A DNA stretch of 64,000 bases from Pieris napi (taxonomy: Eukaryota; Arthropoda; Insecta; Lepidoptera; Pieridae), in assembly GCF_905475465.1 (NCBI RefSeq), contig NC_062238.1, positions 7,482,501 to 7,546,500 on the forward strand, written 5' to 3'. Positions 22,501 to 33,074 of this stretch are shown here, in pieces. Below the pieces are notes generated by a model. It made no database searches. It was given only the letters and a program-made list of their open reading frames with translations, and was not told where the DNA came from. Made by a program: the position numbers and the translations under genes. Numbering within the stretch: position 1 is the stretch's first letter; each line of letters starts with the position of its first letter.

Positions 22501-24748
22501 GGAAATTAAAAAAAATTGTAAATTGGCTTGAAGTTCGTGTGCGTTCGGATCACGGCTGCTCACAGTATGGCACTCAGCGAAAGAACATAGTAAGAAAACC
22601 GGAATGCCTTAGACCTAAATCAACTGGTCAGGCACAGAAGGCTGATCACCTACTAGCCTGGTAAGGATAAAAAAATTATCTAGAAATAGATTAGGCCAAG
22701 ATTTAAGCGCGCCATTATTATATTATGTATTTAGTGTTTTATATGAAGTAATATTTTGTTAATTTTAAATTTGATAAGTTGTAGTAATTTCAAATTATTT
22801 TCTCAATGTGACAAAACATTTACATTTTACAATGAAATTATTGTACAGACAAATCCAGCCCAGAATTTGTTCTTAAAATTGGTAAATAAGTTTTTTTTAA
22901 ACTATTACTGGACTTATTATTTCTTTATAATATCTTGATATCAAGATATTCAGTAAAGTTAAACATTCTAGTATTTATCATTCAATAATATTTTAATAAT
23001 TTTCATTCGCCTTTTCACACTGGTTACTTTCTTGATATCATAACTATGTAAGAAGGAAGTAAAATCTACATGTTTCCCACCCCTTCAGAAACAGCTTAAC
23101 CAATTTTTATGAATTTTTTAATTTCCTCACCCTTTAATTTCCAAAATGGTTCCGCAACAAAGTTCTCAACAGCTCTATATCTTTCCACCACAAATCCCAG
23201 AGTTGGAAACTGACAAGAACCATAACTCACAAGGCTCTGGGCAAGAGTGCTCGGGAAAACCTTTTGGAGACGTAGTGTTTGGAACCGAGTGAATGCAGCA
23301 CCTGCAATATCCTGAGAGAGTATTTCAAATTGAAGACATAATATTAAGTTATTAATCTGTAATTTCTATTCAGCAATAGAGTGTATTTTTGATTATCAAG
23401 TATAGTAGTGTAATATTTATATTTATTTATTTATATCAATTACTAATATCTTTACTATGGCCTGCATTATGATAATTTTATTAAAAAATTTTTTTTTTTT
23501 ATTTATTGGATTTTTTTTTATATTAATAAAAGTAGCATTTATTCATATTATATTTACATTGTTACATTACAGATAGTTGTTTTATTCCTAAGCATGAATA
23601 TCTTAGAACTAATTAAAAATTACTTGCCATTGTATTTCAGAATAAGATGGTGTAGCATGCAAATTTGATTATCTATCTATATTAAGGCAATGGTGATACT
23701 CTTAGCTACATATGTAATTGAAATATCACAGGCTTTATAAATAATAAGCAACATTTATTTAAAAGTGTGAAAACTTACCAATTCTTAAGTCCAGCTCCTG
23801 TCGCACATCAACTGCATCACTAATATTCTTGTTAGGTTGTTCCAAATTCTGTAAAGCTCTTTTGACAGAAATTCCCGTTATCTCAGAGAACTTTGCTCTG
23901 AAAATCTTCAAGTTATTCTTAACAGCAGAACATACTTCTATAATCTCAAAGCCTATGTTTTCACCTTCTCTATCACAATCTGTCCATATAATAAGCCCTT
24001 GACAACCACGGACCTCTCTTTCCAATGTTTTCTGAAATTATTTTAATATAATTAATTTAAGCTCAACTAAACAAATATTACAGTAGTAAAACTACTTCTA
24101 AATTATATATCTATAATTTTAATTCAGTGTGCTAAATTTAGTTTTGAAAAGCTCATAAATATAACATATTTCATTTTTGTTATTAAGATTATTATTATTT
24201 ATGAAACAAATAAATTTGGGTTAGGTGTGAAATATTTTGTACCTTGATTTTCTCATAGTTTTCTGGGCAAAACTTGAAAACTGGAGCATCAAAAAGTGTA
24301 AGGGGATTGCAAGATTGCCAGTTTTTATAAGCACCAACAAATTCCAAAGCTAGAAGGTGACCAGATACAGATGTCATGACCATTTGGCTTTTTTGCCCCA
24401 AAACTTCAGCTTCAAATTCGTATATCTTGTTATATTGCGATAAGCCTTCCCTCTATAACGACAAAACAATATTATGGTCTTCCAATTAACACAGTATAAC
24501 CATATATATTCACGTTACGTATGTTACTATAAAATATGTCTTAAAAACGAATCATTTACCCTTCGTGAAGTTCCACGTGATAAATGCAATGCAATATTTT
24601 TTGCTGCATCATTTTTTTCTGCAACATTAAGGTACTTCATAGTTTCTGTGTTTTTACCCCGTAGCTGATTAATGAGGCATTTATTTATGTACTTAAAATA
24701 TAAGTGCTGCTCTCTAAAGATAAATGCAATTCGAGGCAACAATATCAT
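10538..24748 (-). CDS. TOP3A: DNA topoisomerase III alpha (TOP3A), 16 exons
   Basis: Type IA topoisomerase that cuts one strand via a 5'-phosphotyrosine and works with BLM-type helicase to dissolve recombination intermediates; in animals it also acts in mitochondria. Exons: 24560-24640 (or from 24748), 24243-24452, 23779-24031, 23131-23301, 22422-22498, 21671-21769, 21018-21300, 20415-20626, 20103-20214, 19561-19790, 16910-17045, 16031-16194, 14654-15323, 12968-13352, 11849-11967, 10538-10674. All phases agree: 1112 aa from ATG 24640, 1148 aa from ATG 24748. Toprim: Glu8 in VAEKND, D115/D117/E119 in TDCDREGE. Catalytic Tyr329 in SYPRTET. C-terminus: CPKC/CMSYPNC zinc ribbon, two GRF fingers, CCHC knuckle near the stop. 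Exons 13 and 14 hold tandem amino-acid repeats. Introns are rich in transposons. Confidence 0.95.
11195..11605 (-). repeat. tRNA-derived SINE, interrupted
   Basis: The head at the right end has a box-B-like GATCCCCG region and GTTGGCCCAGTGG; the tail carries the AAACAGATACAGATATCTGAGG block found in the copy at 40775. About 150 bp of unrelated sequence split it. It lies in TOP3A intron 15. Confidence 0.6.
12055..12450 (+). repeat. LINE 3' tail
   Basis: It contains CACGAGAATGTAAGTGCGTG, CATGCCTCCTGATAGAGGAC, GAACATGGTGTAATGG and the ACTGGCAGTAAATGT block, ending GAATAAATGATTTTGACTTT. The same order is seen at 54600-55345. It lies in TOP3A intron 14. Confidence 0.65.
12598..12745 (+). repeat. 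Interspersed lepidopteran-type repeat, copy 1
   Basis: Degenerate copy of the family best preserved at 44525-44785 (GATGTTAAG..ATACCGCCG, GCGAGTGCGTTGCCGGCC). Confidence 0.6.
13070..13255 (-). repeat. 54-bp coding minisatellite in TOP3A exon 14
   Basis: About 2.7 copies of an 18-residue unit (DSWGTSAPGxSRGTSAQN) lie in the linker between the two GRF fingers. The frame is kept. The linker is Ser/Gly/Trp-rich and likely disordered. Confidence 0.85.
13450..13765 (-). mobile_element. Mariner-type transposon remnant
   Basis: The ends are inverted TACGAGGGG repeats. The minus strand encodes YSPDLAPSDYYFFPK and the following C-terminal part of a mariner (DD34D) transposase; the rest is deleted. 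The poly-A run and stops show it is dead. It lies in TOP3A intron 13. Confidence 0.8.
14870..15125 (-). repeat. 63-bp coding minisatellite in TOP3A exon 13
   Basis: About 3.7 copies of a 21-residue unit, itself three 7-residue steps of the form PNTGQSI-RNTNQSL-PNTRQNI. It sits between the zinc ribbon and the first GRF finger. Neutral, Asn/Thr/Gln-rich and likely disordered. Confidence 0.85.
16306..16605. mobile_element. MITE, family GGGAGCGTTCAAG, copy A
   Basis: TIRs starting GGGAGCGTTCAAGTATTACG; 300 bp; flanked by TTA on both sides. 3-bp TWA duplications are typical of PIF/Harbinger. It has a long G-run inside. Lies in TOP3A intron 11. Confidence 0.8.
16615..16760 (-). repeat. Interspersed lepidopteran-type repeat, copy 2
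   Basis: Minus-oriented copy with CCGGCAACGCACTTGCGAGCC and CTCCTGTCCGTTTCCC blocks. Confidence 0.6.
17396..18457. mobile_element. MITE, family GGGAGCGTTCAAG, copy B, with nested insertion
   Basis: The two halves match copies A and C; the middle is split by about 800 bp (about 17626-18433). The right end has the TIR CGTTACGTAATACTTGAACG. No clean TTA duplication here. Lies in TOP3A intron 10. Confidence 0.7.
17626..17778. repeat. Foldback element nested in MITE copy B
   Basis: The two arms (AAAAATAGT..., GTGCGGAA..., TCATTGCAA..., TTCCGAC...) are inverted over about 60 bp with gaps. It may be one end of the larger nested insert, whose other TIR-like pair is TTTTTAATACAGTTGC (17775) and GCAACTGTATTAAAAA (18413). 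Confidence 0.55.
18650..18786 (+). repeat. LINE 3' tail fragment
   Basis: CTACGCCCTTGACTTGCGAACTGG-type block (split motif), then GTGAATAAAGTTATTTTGAG tail. Lies in TOP3A intron 10. Confidence 0.55.
19815..19950 (+). repeat. Interspersed lepidopteran-type repeat, copy 3
   Basis: GCAGGAGGCTCACCTGATG and GCGAGTGCGTTGCCGGCC blocks. Lies in TOP3A intron 9. Confidence 0.6.
20679..20845. repeat. 58-bp tandem repeat, three copies, in TOP3A intron 7
   Basis: Units start at 20679, 20737 and 20795 with the same AATAAAAAAATCTGATAACC beginning. They differ at very few bases, so the expansion is recent. It starts only about 50 bp upstream (in gene order) of the exon 8 acceptor. Confidence 0.9.
22165..22320 (-). 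repeat. LINE 3' tail fragment
   Basis: Same family as 12055-12450, reversed; tail AAAGTCAAAATCGTTTATTC at its left edge. Lies in TOP3A intron 5. Confidence 0.6.
22533..22700 (+). repeat. tRNA-derived SINE fragment (5'-truncated)
   Basis: GTCAGGCACAGAAGGCTGATCACC block shared (split here) with 38505 and 40775. Lies in TOP3A intron 4. Confidence 0.5.
24641..24748 (-). other. TOP3A: Optional N-terminal extension of TOP3A, possible mitochondrial leader
   Basis: Exon 1 stays open 36 codons upstream of the conserved start, from an ATG at 24748. The extension starts MILLPRIAF, has Arg/Lys and hydrophobic residues and only two Glu, as expected of a mitochondrial presequence. Vertebrate TOP3A makes a mitochondrial form from an upstream ATG. 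Here the frame is seen; use of the start is inferred. Confidence 0.5.
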
Positions 24749-24994
24749 TATAAATTAAGTATTGATTTACATCATTCTAAATTCTATGCTGCACATAAAC
24801 GTTTTGCACTGTGGTACTTATTATTAAATATAATAAAATGGGATTATAGTAGCAAATAGACCAATTACTGATTTGCTTATTTGAGAAATGGTAATACATA
24901 TATTAAATCTTAAAATTGCACTATTAAATAAACAAACAAAAAATAAATTCTCCCCGCCAAAATCAGTTGTACACACAGACTACTTGATCAGGTT

Positions 24995-25270
24995 ATTCTA
25001 GTTTTTTTTTTTTGAATGGCTCTGGCACAGTTTGTGCATTAGCCAGCGTCAAGTATAGGATTTTTTATAATTCGTGCTTTGTCTTCAGAAATTCGACCGT
25101 GTCCTCCATGTACGGTTTAAGCACTCGCCCGGTACCGCACAACCCTCCCAAAGGCCGAGAACAAATTTAAATTAAATTAAAACTTGCCCTCGAACCGGGA
25201 ATCGAACCCGGTACACCTCACCTAGCTGCCACTTAATAAGACCGCTAGGCTTAGAGGCCCCTACTTTTTC
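24995..25270 (-). repeat. tRNA-derived SINE, second family
   Basis: Minus-strand head: CTAGCGGTCTTATTAAG, then GGGTTCGATTCCCGGTTC (box B). The body is unlike the 40775 family and ends in a T/A-rich run. It stands between TOP3A and the hAT element. Confidence 0.65.
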
Positions 25271-26052
25271 TAGTTATAAAAAAACGATGTAATTATATAC
25301 TATTGGGTTAGAGAGCACAGAGTGCATAATCTGAAGTCTGTACTAAGTGCTAAGTATATAACGAGACTATCTTATATACATGTCTGTGCCTAACATAGAG
25401 GCCTGTCTAAGGATAAGATTATTGTATGAATAAGAACTAGATAGCATAGTAACCGCACTAAAATGGAAAACTAAGGAATATATTGGTCTTTTTTCCTAAC
25501 GCCATCTTAGTACGTTTTTACGCATTGATATCGTAGAGTTAATTAAGAAACAATTTACGTTGCCTGTAGTTTTGACGATATTTTTATAATTAAAAATTAA
25601 ATTAAATAATTAATTGCCAGAAATTCATGAAACATACATGCTACATACTTATTACGACATATAATGTTATCCTTAATTGAGACTAAAAGAGTACCTACGA
25701 ACTAAATTATTTCTTGATAATTAATATTTCCTTAGAAAATCCTTGATAGATCAGCTCTGGATTTAATTTATTTAATATAAGTGTTTTGTTTTTACAAGAT
25801 TTAGTAGTTCATTGTTTTATAGCATTTAATAGATAAGCACGATACAAAAAAAAACACGAATAAAATCCTAAAGGTAAATAATCTGTCTCATTTACCCATC
25901 ACATATTATTGTGATTTAATAATTTATGCTGTGGTTCAGATTCGAGTCCTAGCGTCAAGTCTCTACCCTGGGTAAATCTGTCTAGTTTATTCTACTTTGT
26001 CTGTGACGTGTGGTTAACTGTCATAATGCGATTATGAAATGATGATTGATGA
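25271..26052. other. Intergenic, no gene seen
   Basis: AT-rich spacer upstream of TOP3A with no coding signal or recognised repeat. Confidence 0.5.
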
Positions 26053-26060
26053 CTGATGAG

Positions 26061-27140
26061 CAGTGTTGCCAACTCTACGTCTTTTTACGTAGATCTACGT
26101 ATTTTAGGCCTTTCCTGAAAACCTACGAACTTCAGTCACAGAATCTACGTATTTTTAATCAAATTGTAAAATTTTGCACAATATCCAAATTAATTCGGCT
26201 GAATAGGCATAACATCTATTACTTTCGAAAAAGAAAAGATAAAAACAATCCGACCGGGATGGAGAACTTTAAGAAACACAAATCTTCCATTTCAAGAGGA
26301 TCAGCTAATCAAAGCAGATGAATTTTGGCGTCATATTGACAAAACCCTCACAGGATTACTTTTTACAAAAAAGTGGTCTAAAAAGTAACCCTGAGCCAAC
26401 GCAAGATCATATTAAACTTTTTAGTATAAAACATGCACAAATTTAATTTACCAAAAAATAATTTTTGTAGTTATACTTCTTTAGGCGCGTTATGAAAAAT
26501 TGATGAGAGTGAAATTTTACGATGTGCGCGCATCGTGACACAAAACTAACAGAATGAAGTTAGTGGCGCATGTTGGCACGCACGCCGCCTCTGTTTACTG
26601 TGTATTTATATTTATAATATTTATCCACATGCTTTGAGTTTCTACATTTAAAACACCTGTTTTCATTATACAAGTGCGAATTTTATATGTGCGTCTGAAT
26701 TATAATGAAAAGAAAAAAAAGACGTACTAATTAATATTAGAAAATAATAATAAATATAAATATAATACTAATAATTATTTATTTATTTAATTTTTCAAAT
26801 GTAAACTGAACTTTATTGACTATAATGACTCCTTTTCCAGTCTTTGATTATTTGATTGTAATTAATTATTTGCTTGTAATCAAAAACTATTTTTCATAAA
26901 GACAAAGAAGTATAACTTCTTACGCGCGTACATTAAAGTACACGGACACTTTTTTATTTTTAATAATAATTTTAAAATAAACCACTAGTTTTATTCAGTT
27001 TTACCTACTCTACCCTCTTCATTTCACTCATTAAAAAAAAGTACGTAGATCTACGAACTTTTCCTATACAATTTTTACTAAATCTACGTAATTTTCTAAT
27101 CTGGCCTACGTAATTTTCAAAATCCGAGTTGGCAACACTG
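26061..27140. mobile_element. hAT-type DNA transposon, non-autonomous
   Basis: TIR CAGTGTTGCCAACTC at both ends and a perfect 8-bp target duplication CTGATGAG (26053-26060 and 27141-27148), the hAT signature. Subterminal CTACGTA repeats recur at both ends. Length 1080 bp, of which about 490 bp is a nested repeat. A 91-codon frame at the left has no recognisable domain. Confidence 0.92.
26465..26950. repeat. Repeat with GAAGT/ACTTC palindromes nested in the hAT element
   Basis: Same family as 1252-1640 (shared GATGAGAGTGAAATTTTACG and GCGCGCATCGT blocks). Palindromes at both ends. Confidence 0.6.
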
Positions 27141-27468
27141 CTGATGAGTCCAATTTTACATATTATACAATATACATTATTCTTGACTTTTGTGATTTGT
27201 GAATTAATTATCAAAATATGATTTCTGTAATTGCATTTGGGATATAACTATCCTACACGTTATGTTTATTTAGTTTAAACGTTTTTAGGAAAGAGATGTA
27301 ACAGTAAAATAAAAACTGCAATTCAGTGTTTATAGTATTACTACGATAGTGTTTGTGTAGTAGAGGTATAAAGTGCCTGATAAAAATATACGTTGTATAA
27401 TAATAAACACGATTTCCTTTGTTTGATAAAAAAGTGAATCATAATACTTAAGTATTAAGGTTCAAAAT

Positions 27469-28407
27469 ATGCTTATATCCAGTGCTATAACTCGACGAGA
27501 TCTAAACTTTTCCAAAATGTGCTTTTTGATAAAGTGCCTCAAAAGATTAAAAAGTTCACAACAATGGTTAAGTCGACAAAGAGCGGACCCATACGTAGAA
27601 AAGGCTAAGATAAATAACTACAGGTATATATGTGTACTAGCCACAGTCATAAATAGATATTGTATTATTATAGAGTGTAAAACGTCTCTTAGTAATTCAA
27701 TGATTTAATTTTAGATGTCGGAGTGCCTTTAAATTATTGGAGATGAACGAGAAAACTAATATTTTACATCCTGGTCTCACTGTTGTTGATTTGGGAGCTT
27801 CACCTGGCTCATGGACTCAAGTGGCAGTACAAAAAACTAATGCTGATGGTGCTGATTCAACAAAACCAAAGGGGACTGTGTTATCAATTGACAAGCTGCA
27901 AATTTTTCCAATACCGGTAAAAATAATATATATTTTTTTTATATTAGAATATATTATAGTGAACAACAAAAATCAATATTGCTGAAACCATTAATATTTT
28001 TATAATGCTTACAGGGTGCAACTATATTAAGTAATATGGATTTCTCCACAATAGAAGCTCATGATAAAGTGGTAAATATGTTAGATGGAAAGCCAGTGGA
28101 CTTAGTACTTTCAGACATGGCCCCTAGTGCCACAGGTATACGAGAATTAGACAAAGATAGAATTTTAGGTCTGTGTTATATGGCAATAAGATTTGCTGCT
28201 CTTGTTACAAAAATTGATGGAAATCTCCTTTTCAAAGTATGGGACGGAAAAGAAGTGCCCATTCTAGAAATGGATTTAGAAAGATTTTACAAGAACATAA
28301 AGATTTTAAAACCAAAAGCAAGCCGCTCAGATTCTTCAGAAAAGTTTATTTTAGCTAGAGGTTTTAAGGGAATTCAAAGGCCATTACAGAATGGTCGTTG
28401 GGGTTGA
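27469..28407 (+). CDS. MRM2: Mitochondrial rRNA 2'-O-ribose methyltransferase (MRM2/FTSJ2-like), 3 exons
   Basis: RrmJ/FtsJ-type SAM-dependent enzyme that methylates a ribose in the large mitochondrial rRNA. Exons 27469-27623, 27715-27916, 28015-28407 with consistent phases; 249 aa, close to the human protein. The catalytic K-D-K-E tetrad is complete: K58 (CRSAFKLLE), D153 (LSDMAP), K193 (LFKVWDG), E228 (SSEKF). The SAM-binding motif is VVDLGASPGSW (75-85). The first 40 residues are Arg/Lys/Ser-rich, fitting a mitochondrial leader, which supports the first ATG. It is convergent with the membrane-protein gene at 29209. Confidence 0.95.
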
Positions 28408-28659
28408 AAAAAGGCCTGTTTGTATATGGTGCCATAGTCTCTTGGTTTATATAGTAAGTAAATTTAGTTTGTAGAATAGGTATATGGTATACAAACCATT
28501 TACCATTATATATTTAATGTGAAGCCATTCTAAAATTTGTATTGGTAAAGATTTAGTCTATATTGTAGAATAATGAATTAAGAAATTTATATTTATTATA
28601 TAGCATGTTTTTTAAATTTAATATTTGTATGAAATGACAATGTATAGTTTGATTACGTA

Positions 28660-28665
28660 AATAAA
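28660..28665 (+). terminator. Poly(A) signal of MRM2
   Basis: AATAAA about 250 bp after the stop codon. Confidence 0.55.
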
Positions 28666-29208
28666 TGTCTTCCATTTTATTGAATAAGGTAAATCATAGA
28701 AGACAGTAGTAAATAAGTAATACAATTAAATCCTATGATAACTGCTCAAAGGTATATTACAAGATTGTTTATTTTGTACTTATTAATTTTATGAGCATAA
28801 GTGGTACTAGTAATATTTAATATTTTAAATTTTATTTTTTTCAGTTACCAACAACTTGTTCATTAAAAAACAATATTTTTCTTTATATTTTTATTTGACT
28901 TTAGCAGAATTATGAGTAATTAGACCAAAATCATATTCTTCATTTACACATAGCTGAACGTAATTTATAACTTACGAAAAATATAATTTTAATCTATGTA
29001 TTCTTTTAAATTTAAAAAACACTTCTTAAAATAAGCGATCACATTTTAACACCAGCTAATTCAAATCACAGAAAAGCTGGTCACGTACTTGTGCATGACA
29101 CAACCGAAAAAATAATTGCTAGATATTTTATCTACTTTAACGATAATTCGTTATTAAAATATTTTTTACGAAAAATGAAGTTTCATTTAAAAGCTCTTTA
29201 AAGGCGGT
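28666..29208. other. Spacer between two convergent genes
   Basis: AT-rich; holds 3' untranslated sequence of the neighbouring genes. No other feature seen. Confidence 0.5.
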
Positions 29209-30288
29209 TTAAACAAAGTGTGTTCTTGTGCCATGCGAAAGTTTGTTTAATTGCGCCGCTGAGAGTAAGCTGGAATGAGCTGCATGATCCAAGAGTAGCA
29301 ACCTCTCCCCTCTTTCGTCGTTGTTGGTGATACTTTCATGACAACGTCCGCCAGTCTCGAGTGCAAAACTACTGACTGCGCAAATTGCGTAGATAAATGT
29401 TAGGACGAATAGCGTGCAGCCGAAATCTGAAAACGAAATGCAACTGAAGTTTTTCTCGTAAGAGGCGGGTTAATTATACGTAATATACTAATAATATATA
29501 ATATTATATGTATGTAAGGGATCAGCATTAGGTATGTTAAAAGCCAAATAGTTGACTCACCGGACTGAGGCGGTATTTATTAAATATATTTAGTTCATTT
29601 AAACTGATCTAATTAGTTATTAGTAGTTTTTCATCACAAGAAATACTTACGATAAATATTATGACCGCCAAATAGATTTATGATGCACGGATAGCCATCG
29701 AAGACAATGATGAAGTTAATAAGTAACACTACTGCAATAAAAGCTGCCATTATCCAAGGTAATACGTACTCCCTCTTATATTTTACGGCACCGTATAATA
29801 GAGATATTGAACACATAAGGTAAATAGCCGTTAATATAGTACTTGTATACAAAATAACGACGGTTACTGAAAAAATACGAAAGTTTATTAATCCTTATAT
29901 AAGTATTAATAATCAAATAGGTCTTGCAACAAACCTGATGCAAGATGCTGCGCTTTCACAAATCTTGCATGGTTCTTTGTACTTATTACATCACTTTCGT
30001 GAAATATGACTTGGTCGCCATATCCCACGCCATAAAATCCTCGTCTCTCTTCGTCATCTTTCATATCATTGTCAAGCAATTGTAACATTTCTCCAAGATG
30101 AGATATTCCAACTAATAATATTATAAGCAAAAACGACGATAGCGCCTGTAAAAATTGTTTGTTAAGATTTTTTTGCTTTAGTTTATTCAATCATACTAAT
30201 ACATAATACTCACGATTTGATGGACGGCAATCAAAATTGTGCCTTGTCGCAAATTAAATACATACAAGAAATTATTTAAGCGAATCAT
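29209..30288 (-). CDS. Four-pass membrane protein of unknown function, 4 exons
   Basis: Exons 30214-30288, 29935-30145, 29651-29866, 29209-29426; phases fit and give 239 aa. The start MIRLNNFLYVFNLRQG resembles the N-terminus of insect small four-TM proteins grouped as DUF4728, with FNLR just before the first helix. Membrane segments: about 16-43, 96-123, 130-151 and 169-190. A charged loop of about 50 residues (EMLQLLDNDMKDDEE...) lies between helices 1 and 2. The C-tail (about 190-239) is hydrophilic. Family placement is by pattern only; no function is claimed. It is convergent with MRM2. Confidence 0.8.
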
Positions 30289-30726
30289 AATTTTGTTACA
30301 TTTCTTTGTTCTGGTAAACATTTGTTTTATTTATAGCACTACAGTAATGATAGTGAGAGTGAAAACATAGTTTCGTTGAATGTTTAAGTAGTCTGATTGC
30401 GCATGTGATTTTCTATCGATTTATTTTCAGCGCGCATGGTAACGCTGTGTCAGCAAAAATTTGCACACTGCAATTATCGCCTATTGTCTTGGTAGTGGCG
30501 CATACATATTTTTTCTCAAACATGCAGGAAAATAGGCTCATTTAAAAAGAAAATAAACGCCACCAAGGCACAAAACGCACCACTAGACAGTTGTAAACGG
30601 AATACACGTCAACAGTGTTGTTAAAATCTTTTTCGATTTTAGTTCTTTTTCATAACTTGACACCTTTGGATTAGAAACTGTTCGTTTCAGTGATAATTCA
30701 TATAATACATTCATTCATAATAATAC

Positions 30727-31080
30727 AGGGTGTCTCAAGAGAAATTTCATATTTAGTTGATCGATTTAAAAAAAAGTCGTGTATCAAAATGTGTTTATTC
30801 ATTATCAAAGTACACATTTTGGTCCCTCGCGTTTGAGGCACTCATTTAATCGAACAATAAAATATTTCTGACGGCTCGGCAGGTGGCCTCAGTGATGGCT
30901 GCCATTTCGTGACGGATATTTTCTTTCAATTGCGCCAGAGAAGTCAGGTTATTGGCATAGACTTTAGATAACCCCATAAGAAAAAATCCATAGGGTTTAA
31001 ATCAGGACTGCGTTATGTCACCTCTCCTGGAGATTTGGTTATAGCCAGGAAAGTTTTGAAGTTCAAGCTCCAAGAAGTCG
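30727..31080 (-). pseudogene. Tc1/mariner-superfamily transposase relic
   Basis: It begins at a CAGGGTGTCTCAAG terminal-type sequence (30727). The minus strand carries a broken DLNP.DFF...KVYANNLTSLAQLKENIRHE pattern typical of the C-terminus of DDE transposases of this superfamily. Only the last third remains. Confidence 0.55.
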
Positions 31081-31399
31081 TCTAATTGAAATGTAAAGTT
31101 TCTTTAACTGAAGCATTTATAGTTCGCGTAGTTTTGTAACATTTTTTTACTAATATACTAAAAACAAAGGGTAATGAAGAATACTATGCTCATTCTAACG
31201 TAAACTATAATTTAGAGTGTCGAATTTGTGTCCCAGTATAATGCAATCGTTTCGATTTTTCTAAGACTTTTTAAACGGACAGTTTGACAACATAATAAAT
31301 CATAGAGCGTTTGTGCCTTAATTCTGAACTCCTAGGAAGTCTGGCTTTGTGTTTCAAGAAAGCTTTCTATTTCTCCTTGTTTCGTATGTTGAATAAAAT

Positions 31400-33074
31400 A
31401 ACAAATATTTATTAAATTAGTTTTATTTCACAACTTACAATAGAAGTGATAACGTTATGACTGTATTCACCGAACTTTTAGCTGGTTTAAGTATATTTGG
31501 ATTATATTAAAACTATCACAAATAGTTCAAATGAAACCATACTATGTACAAAAGATAACTTATTAATTTTTAAAGGGTATATAAATAAACAAATCAAAAT
31601 AATTTTGAAGGAACTATTTACAACAAATAACATGAAAATATTTTTGGTTTGAGTAATTTTCGCACCTACAAAATTTGATGAATACAAATTGATTAAAATT
31701 ATGACTTAGGAATTAGGATTAATAAATACATGTACTCATGAAACTTATCCTATAGATAAAAGGGTAATTATTTAACATGCAATGGGTACAGTTTCACAAA
31801 TTAGTGTTGATTCAACATAGTTTTCAAAAGAATATTTCTTAACTTATAAAAGATAGTTAAGAAATAGTTACCTAGGGACGGATTTAACCAAATTTATTAG
31901 TTTTGCGCAGTTATAAAGATACACACGGCGTAAAATATACTTGAAGCCCATGAATTTAAAATTGAATGTGCAGTTATATCCACGAGGTTAGTAAATGATT
32001 CAACGACTTCAACGACTTCGAAAACATTCCCGTTTATAATAAAGCATACTTCGTAAACAAATTAAACCATGTTTTTTTGGTTGACTTAGAACATATTTTA
32101 AAAGGCAGCGTCAATTATTGTTTCGTATATCAAGGAAGCAAATCGAAGAGTCACAATTATTCGATATAAGCGTTCCATTTTCGATTGTTAGCTGAAATTT
32201 ATACTAACCCCACAGGACTTAAGATAATTGGTGTTTATTTTGCTTACAATAATGGACTTCGTTATTATTTTATCGGCTCAAAAATATGCACCAAGGCTGA
32301 ATCAAAGAGGCTGTGAAGTCTTGTAAAAATTGCACCATAGTCTAACCTTACCACTAGGCACATGACAATACACGAGTTTGAATAATATGGACAGAGGGCG
32401 AAATGCCGTGCTACAAAATATTCACATAATACTAATAAATAACACATATTCACAAGTTAAGTACCCTAAATAGCTTACAATAGTCACAAATCCGTTGTCA
32501 ATTACAGCCAGTATTTTGTCAATTCGAATCTCGCATTTCGCTAGTATTCGCCAATGATATATTACGCATAAAAAATACAAAGAACCTAATCTATGCCTAA
32601 CTTTGAAGTATAACGTCAAAATACATAGACAAAAAATTGCGGTTGCAACTACTGAAAAATAGATGGTGATCAACGTAATACAAATGTCATTTTTACAATA
32701 AATAAACAATTCTAAGGTAGAATTGTTTATTAAGGGGATACAAATTCAGTCTATAAAATATTTTAATACAAATTTAGAAGCAGGGCGCTACAAAATGGGG
32801 ATATAATATTATAATGACTGTTCGACGCAAACGCTTACAATATACATTAGACAAATTAGTGGAATAAAAAGTTCAAATTCTTCGTACAAATGTAGTCAAA
32901 TTCATATTCAATCTGTTCTTATAATAAACTTCGAGAACGTCATAGAAAGTTTTTAATATATCATTGATGTCATTCATTTATATAACAAAATTAAGAATTA
33001 CGGAAAGTTGAACAAATTTGAAAACTACCGAAAAGTCTAATAATTTGTTAATTAATGCCATTTTTAACTAACCA
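31400..33074 (-). other. Gene-free stretch, probably Rab40 3' untranslated region in part
   Basis: No transposon, ORF or structure recognised. Minus-strand AATAAA motifs occur near 32726 and 31408, so a long Rab40 3' UTR is possible. Confidence 0.35.
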
